A DNA stretch of 64,000 bases, from contig NC_088186.1 in the NCBI RefSeq assembly GCF_028769735.1, positions 8,339,001 through 8,403,000 of the forward strand, given 5' to 3'. The position numbers and the translations under genes are program-made. The notes under the pieces were generated by a model. That model was given only the letters and a program-made list of their open reading frames with translations, was not told the origin of the DNA and made no database searches. Positions 58,686-64,000 of this stretch are shown in pieces. The stretch is from Zonotrichia leucophrys gambelii. Taxonomy: Eukaryota > Chordata > Aves > Passeriformes > Passerellidae. The first letter of the stretch is position 1; each line of letters opens with the position of its first letter.

Positions 58686-59676
58686 ACACTTCTCCTGTCA
58701 CCTCTGCCTCCAGCCACAGGCTGCTCTTCCCACCCTGGCTCCCACCCTGTGCCTCCAAAGCATCTGGCTGTGTCCAAGGGGATAATCCCCTCTGTGGTGC
58801 TTCAAACCAAGCGCAGAAATGCAAATATCCATCAGTTCCAGTGCCCAGGCAGAGACAGAAGTGCCTGCAAGCAGCATCACCTTTGTCAACAATTTCCTTC
58901 CCTTTTTCTCTGCAAACAGTGCAATGCTGAAATTCCTGTCCCCAGCTCCTCCCTCTCATCATGCAGAGTTCAGCATGAAATGTGGTTTTGTTTATAGATG
59001 TAAGGAATTAAATCCATGTCTTGGCTTGACCCTGTCTGCCCCATTCCATTAAAAGTCATTCTTCAGACTTTAGAGACAAGGAACGAAAGGATAAAGCCTC
59101 TCTTAAGCACATACACCAAATGGCAATTTGTGTTTAGAGATTGTTCTTGTCATTTTGATAATGACTGTTCTGCTTTCCACATAAACTATGCTTAATAATC
59201 CTCTGGGTTATTTTAATTTTAATAATCCTCTGGGGGGTTTTCCAAATGGTTTTTAAAGTCAGAGGTGCTGGGCTGTCGTGGCCACCTCAAGGAGTGACAG
59301 CAACATATGATTTTCACTTTATTATACTACAAGTGATGAAGTCATGGAAGAGTCAGAGAATGAGACACGTGTCCTGGAGGTGGAATCCTGCCCCCACAGC
59401 CATCCCCGTGGACACTGCTACAGGAAAAGGCTTGGGAAGAGGGGGAAATGCCTTTCCCACCAGCAGCTGGGTTCAGACACTACCTGTGGCTCAATCCACA
59501 GCTGACTCAGCTTTCTCTTGTGGTTACAGTGAGGTAACCCTGGCTAAGATAGTGCACAGGGGACGTTAAGACTTTTGCTCAGAAAATTTAATCAGGCACA
59601 ATACGACCCATTGTTCTCTGCTTGCTTTGTGTTAAAGAAAATCCAAACCAGCTTACAGCAGAAGTTAAAGAATAGA
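58686..59676. other. Single-copy stretch, nothing recognised
   Basis: About 1 kb; includes two TTTTAATTTTAATAATCCTCTGG-like words near 59190-59230 as a local duplication of TAATAATCCTCTGGG. No gene recognised. Confidence 0.4.
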
Positions 59677-60082
59677 TGTGGCATTCACATTTTCTGGAAA
59701 AATCCCTTTGCCCAGGATTTTTCTCCTGGGAAGCTGGAAGCCTCAGAGAAAAGGGAAAACAATAATTATCTGATTTGCTTCTCCTGTGTTTTGCTCCTTT
59801 GGGATGTGTTTGGAGATTGTTTACCCACAGGTGATTGTTCCATTGGATTCTGCTGGGAGTTGTTTTCACTCTTTGGCCAATCAGGGCCAAGCTGTGTCAG
59901 GACTCTGGAAAGAGTCAGGAGTTTTCATTATTATCTTTTTAGCATTCTGTCTGTATCTTTTCTGTATTCTTTAGTATAGTATAGTATTCTTTAATATAAT
60001 ATAGTATCATGAAATAATAAATTAGCCTTCTGAGAACATGGAGTCAGATTCATCATTCCTTCCCTTGTCAGGGCACCCTGCA
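59677..60082 (+). mobile_element. Solo LTR, type A, well preserved
   Basis: Starts TGTGGCATTCACATTTTCTG and ends GTCAGGGCACCCTGCA. AATAGA (59671-59676) and AATACA (60083-60088) form a 6-bp target duplication with one change. Landmarks are GGATTTTTCTCCTGGGAAGC, TGATTTGCTTCTCCTGTG, TTTACCCACAGGTGATTGTT, a CCAAT-box segment CTTTGGCCAATCAGGGCC, a TAGTATAGTATAG run, AATAAA at 60016-60021 and GAACATGGAGTCAGATTC. It resembles the copy at 4619 closely, so the two are likely the same subfamily and relatively young. No viral genes flank it. Confidence 0.93.
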
Positions 60083-60088
60083 AATACA

Positions 60089-61353
60089 GTAAACAGACAT
60101 TTTGCTCATTCACACAGCCATCACCATCACTCAACAAAATGAAACAGCCACATGGAGAATGGCACAGAAACTTGGGAAAATATTTGCAGTTTTAGTCTTG
60201 CAGTGAAGGGAAGGATGAGCTTGTGGGAGGTGGCACTTCCACCCTGCTGAGATGTCACAGCCTCTCCAGGGATCAAGCCAAGCTCAGCAATTTCCAGCTC
60301 TTCAAACAGGGATTCACATCTTCCAGGAGACAAAGCCTGTGCTGGGAGATCACCTCCACTCTCATTTTCTACCAGCAGACATCCCAGGGAAGCCCCTGCA
60401 TTCCCCCAGCCAGGCTAGGACAGTTTTCCATACAAATTTAGCTCTCCATATATACATATTTCCCTTTCCATTCATATTTAGCTCTCCATATATACATATT
60501 TCCATTTTCATACATATTTAGCTCTCCTCTTACAGTTCTGAAGAGAAAACCAATCTGAAATATGTTCTAACAAAGATCAGTCAGAAAGGGCACTGAAGCA
60601 CAAGACTGAGCAGAAAAACCCAAGTGGAGTTTCTGGAATTTGAGTTGGGGTGTGAGCAAGGGAGCTCTCAGGCCATGGGAAATGCAGTGGGAGAAATAAA
60701 AAAAAGAGAATGATGAAGAAACAATAAAGAAAGAAGAGGATCTTAGAGCCAAGAGAGAAAGAAAAATGAGGCACAGGGTAGATAATGGAAATAGTTATGA
60801 ATTCCAAACACTGAAACCCCTCATGCTTTCCCTGCTCCAACAAGTGAGCCAGAAATCATGTATTTCATTAACCTTTTTGTCTTTACTGCCACTCTCAATT
60901 TGTCTCCCAAACAATGGTTTTTACTACAGCTACAAAGAGTCATCAGATGGAACATTGCAAGAAATAAACCAATTCTTATCCAGGACAAATTAGATGTTCT
61001 TCTCCTGTTCTTTCATTTCCAGGAGCTGGAGTTTGGAAGAACAGCTCGTAGGAATTAGCATGGCACAAAACATGGGCATTAAATGCTGCAGGGCCTGAAT
61101 GCTTAACCATGCACTCAGTTAAAATCCTTTGATGCTGGTGTGGGAGCTGTTGAATTCCCAATCCCTCAGGAACATCATCCAGATTTGTTTTCTCCAGGAA
61201 ATCCATTTTGCCATGCACACATATGTGTGTTTGCTTGTGAATGCTGCCTCTGATCATCCATCCTTCCCATCCTCTGAGCTGCATCCAGATTGTTCCTGGG
61301 AGCTCTCCAGGGCCCTGGGGTGATGAGGTCTCTGTGTGGAGATGACCCCAAGG
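60089..61353. other. Single-copy stretch with a 40-bp tandem repeat
   Basis: About 1.3 kb. The tandem repeat at 60433-60527 is the only structure I can define. Frames are short. Confidence 0.4.
60433..60527. repeat. 40-bp tandem repeat, about 2.4 copies
   Basis: The word ATTTAGCTCTCC recurs with its GCTCTCC at 60441, 60481 and 60521, exact period 40. Between them stand CATATATACATATTTCC segments differing by a few bases. Confidence 0.92.
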
Positions 61354-61931
61354 TGTGGTAAAGTCTCTTTTTCCCGGTCTTGAGACCAAAGAAGAAGACA
61401 GAATTCCTTGGCTCTCGTTTTCAAGGTTGTTTATTTGCCCTTATCTATTACATTGTCTGTCTGACCAGCTGAGATCTGTCCAGCAGGTTGAGTTGAGCCA
61501 CACTGACCACCCTCAGGGTGGTGTTAGCTTTTTATACTAAAGCATACTACGTGTACTTTATTTGCAATAATTTTCCAATACCTATCACCTATGTTAGACA
61601 GTCTGTCTCTACTCTAAACCAATGCAAAAGTGCCACCATGACAGCAGAAGATGGAGGACAAGAAGGAGAAGAAGGACAGGACATGCCCAGATTCCTCCAT
61701 CTTGCCTCTTGAACCCCCATTCTAAAGCCTTAAAATTCTACATTTTCACCCTGTGGTAAATTCCCTATCATTCTATTCCAACCCTTGTGGTTTGTAAATC
61801 CTCACACCAAGTTGGTAATTGTTTCCATGGGCTAAAATCAAAGGCACAGGTGTCTTTGACTCCGTTCCAAGGTCTCTGAGCCCCCTGCCAGGGTCTCCAG
61901 GGCAGCCAGAGGAATGTCCTGGGTTCCAACA
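61354..61931 (-). mobile_element. LTR, type G (passerine type)
   Basis: I recognise AAGTCTCTTTTTCCCGGTCT, GAGACCAAAGAAGAAGACAG, TTCAAGGTTGTTTATTTGCC, ACCTATGTTAGACAGTCTGT, CTACTCTAAACCAATGCAAA, CAGCAGAAGATGGAGGACAA, CATGCCCAGATTCCTCCATC, TTGTGGTTTGTAAATCCTCA, AATGTCCTGGGTTCCAACA as a common songbird LTR read in reverse. The likely ends are TGTGGTAAAG at 61354 and TTCCAACA at 61931. No target duplication was readable, so the left end may be off. A TTTATT near 61431 serves as the minus-strand AATAAA. Confidence 0.7.
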
Positions 61932-62008
61932 CTGGGGCTCGTTAGGAGCTGGACTCTGCAAACTGATCTGTGGGAAGCTGTCCATGCACGAGGGCAAACA
62001 GCTCCCTG

Positions 62009-62422
62009 TGTGACAGATGAGCAATGCCATGATTGACTCTCACAATTAACAGACAAATATCATGTATATAGGTTAAGAAGAGTTTTATAGATTTACAGTT
62101 ATGTTGTACCCCCTCACATGGTTATCAAGGGACAATCTGAGAGGGCTGGCTTGTCACTGTGGAACACCTGAGCTCCAGTCAGGATTTGAGGAAGAGATCT
62201 CCATCACTGGACAGCAAAGAAGGGGTGGATGGGCAGAATTTTGAGAGGGGTTAAAGGGTCAAAAAGGGAAAACCTCCATTGTGAGGGGGCTGAGCACATG
62301 GAGGGGAAAATATTTTTCTCCCGTCACCGTAAACTTTTTTCTCTATTCAGTCTTCTCTTGTATTTTTGATAAGGTTTAATAAACCTTCCTAAACGATGAA
62401 AAGTGAGTAGCTATTTCTCAAA
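62009..62422 (+). mobile_element. Solo LTR, type C, unexpanded
   Basis: Starts TGTGACAGATGAGCAATGCC and ends AGCTATTTCTCAAA, flanked by the perfect 4-bp repeat CCTG (62005-62008 and 62423-62426). AATAAA at 62378-62383 gives plus orientation. It holds a single copy of the ~67-bp unit (ACAGACAAATATCATGTATA, then AGAGTTTTATAGATTTACAG) that is repeated about eight times in the copy at 882. The terminal CA has become AA. Confidence 0.9.
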
Positions 62423-62426
62423 CCTG

Positions 62427-64000
62427 CAAAAACCCCTGCTGACCCATCCACACTGAGCAGCCTCATGCAGAAGTGTGTAATTAATCCAGAGAACTCATCC
62501 TGGAAGCTCTTTCTGCAGCAGGCTGGGAGGTTTGGGAAGACATAACAAAGTTGCAAAGCGTGAAAAAGCCCAGGATGAAATGCTGCTTTAAATTATCCAA
62601 CTCCCTCTCCTGGAGGGTGCACACAAGAGAGTGGCAACCCAGCAAGAAACCAGGGCCAGCTGAGCAGAAACCAACCCGAAACCATCTGACTTTTCATCTC
62701 ACACTGGTGATTACACAACTGCTGGGCTCTTATATAAGTAGAAAGATGAGGTTGCCTGCAAATAATCAAGTTAAAATTGTGAAGGTCCAGAACTATAAAC
62801 ATCCTCCCCACTGGGAGCCTAAGGAGCCTCTTGTAAGAAGCATGGATCTCATTATACTAAAAATATCCAAAGTGATTAGATTTTGTCATGGGTAACTTCT
62901 TTGCTGAATCTCCTCTATAAACCTTATTTTGTTTTTAATGATAAACAAAATCCCCAAAATGCCAGTCTGGTACATATATTGCTTTCAGAAACCTGGACAC
63001 TATGGGGAAAGTCTTTTTTTCCTGAGTTAGGACAATTTAATTTGCTGTTTAAAATTGCTGGAGACTAAGTTATTTTATCTTTTTTCCCTACAAAATGAAC
63101 AAAACGTCCTGTCCAGCTTCATCTGAATCTTGTAAAAAGCAGCATGAAAGAAAGCAGATAGAGTTCAGTAGTGATAAGAAAACAGCATTTTCCTCTCCTT
63201 TGTTGCAGCCCAGAAAGTTGCTCTGAGAACCAAATGCTGCTGATCTCTGCCTAGGGCAGGTAAATGCAGCCTTTCCATAGAGTGACCTCAGTGCATTCAC
63301 ATTCAAATGAACCTGGAGAGAGCTCAGAAGCAAAGGAAAAAAACCCTCAACAGACATCAAAATAAGCAGTATTTTGATTTCCTAGATGAAACATCAGGAT
63401 TCTGCATATCATTGATATTCAAATAAAATAAAAAAATCTCCCTTGCAACAGCTGGTCTTAATTCAGCTGCTCTTTCTTGAGAGCAGTCTAAAAATCCTGA
63501 AATGCTCCTTCTGATAAAGAAGCACCTCACACCTGTCTGGTAGGACCCACAATCCCACTGGGAGCTGAACTGAAGCTGAGAGGTGAGAACTCATTCCTAC
63601 ACCTCATCCCACCTCAGAGCCTTCCTGAGCACCTGGAATTTGGTCTCTGTGCACACAAAAACAATGCAGCACCTCTGCAGGATGATCCCAGAAGAATCCC
63701 AGCCACATAATAATGGAATTGTTATCCTGGCAGCATCACTGACATCAGCTCAAGAAGCACAGAGCACCATCCCCAGATTTTCCTTACCTCTGATTAAAAC
63801 CAGCAGCCTCTGGATGCCCAGAGAGCCTGTGGGACTTACAGGACAGCTGGAAATCAAACACAACAAGGGATCTTTACAGAGCATTCCCATTCTTCAATAT
63901 TCCCTCTTCCCTAAACTGAGGAAAGTCAAAATTAAAATCCAACCTGGGCCATTTTTTCACAGATCTGTGTGCAGAGTTTGTCAGGCTCTCACTGACCTGG
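62427..64000. other. Single-copy stretch to the window end
   Basis: About 1.6 kb, AT-rich in 62880-63080 and 63360-63450. No repeat family, exon or RNA gene is recognised. A donor-like GAG|GTAAGG on the minus strand near 63786 has no supporting exon. Confidence 0.4.

Overview
The window looks like non-coding nuclear DNA from a bird, most likely a songbird. I found no protein-coding gene, rRNA, tRNA or CRISPR array that I can support. The evidence for a bird is at least fifteen CR1 LINE fragments, most ending in the avian CR1 3' signature (ATTCTATG / ATTCTGTGA, seen as TCACAGAATCAT on the other strand). There are also many solo LTRs of types I recognise as common in passerine genomes, though I cannot confirm their database names here. 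The open reading frames are short, lack recognisable domains, and mostly lie in repeats or GC-rich sequence.

By adding my own coordinates, about 10.8 kb is LTR sequence at 19 loci (one of them a nested pair) and about 3.3 kb is CR1. I see no retroviral gag, pol or env between any LTRs, so the endogenous retrovirus content appears to be solo LTRs. Many insertions keep target-site duplications (TSDs) that can be read directly. Type A LTRs (about 385-410 bp, 6-bp TSD) are at 4619, 12945, 15744, 37936, 44197 and 59677, with a fragment at 19811. Type B (about 450 bp, 4-bp TSD, TGATGCC...GGCATCA ends) is at 10931, 14553 and 33848. Type C (4-bp TSD) is at 882 and 62009. Type D (1.3 kb, 5-bp TSD) is at 21082. 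Other LTRs are at 7090, 18516, 27415, 41424, 51447 and 61354.

Layout: 1-5.6 kb holds CR1 pieces, the internally expanded type C LTR and a type A LTR inside a GGAT microsatellite. 5.6-10 kb is mostly single copy with one LTR. 10-20 kb is the most repeat-dense part and includes a nested LTR-in-LTR and a palindromic AT-rich tract. 20-28 kb contains the GC-rich 1.3-kb LTR and a type E LTR. 28-40 kb is mostly single copy and holds some stretches that look like conserved non-coding DNA. 40-54 kb mixes CR1, LTRs, a 260-bp hexanucleotide array and an unusual three-copy inverted repeat. 54-64 kb is single copy followed by a cluster of three LTRs.

The most interesting items are the type C LTR whose internal ~67-bp segment has expanded to about eight copies while its relative at 62 kb has one, the nested LTR with readable duplications, the AT-rich palindrome near 11.95 kb, and the hairpin plus third copy near 49.27 kb. 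I did not find evidence of a new multi-gene system.
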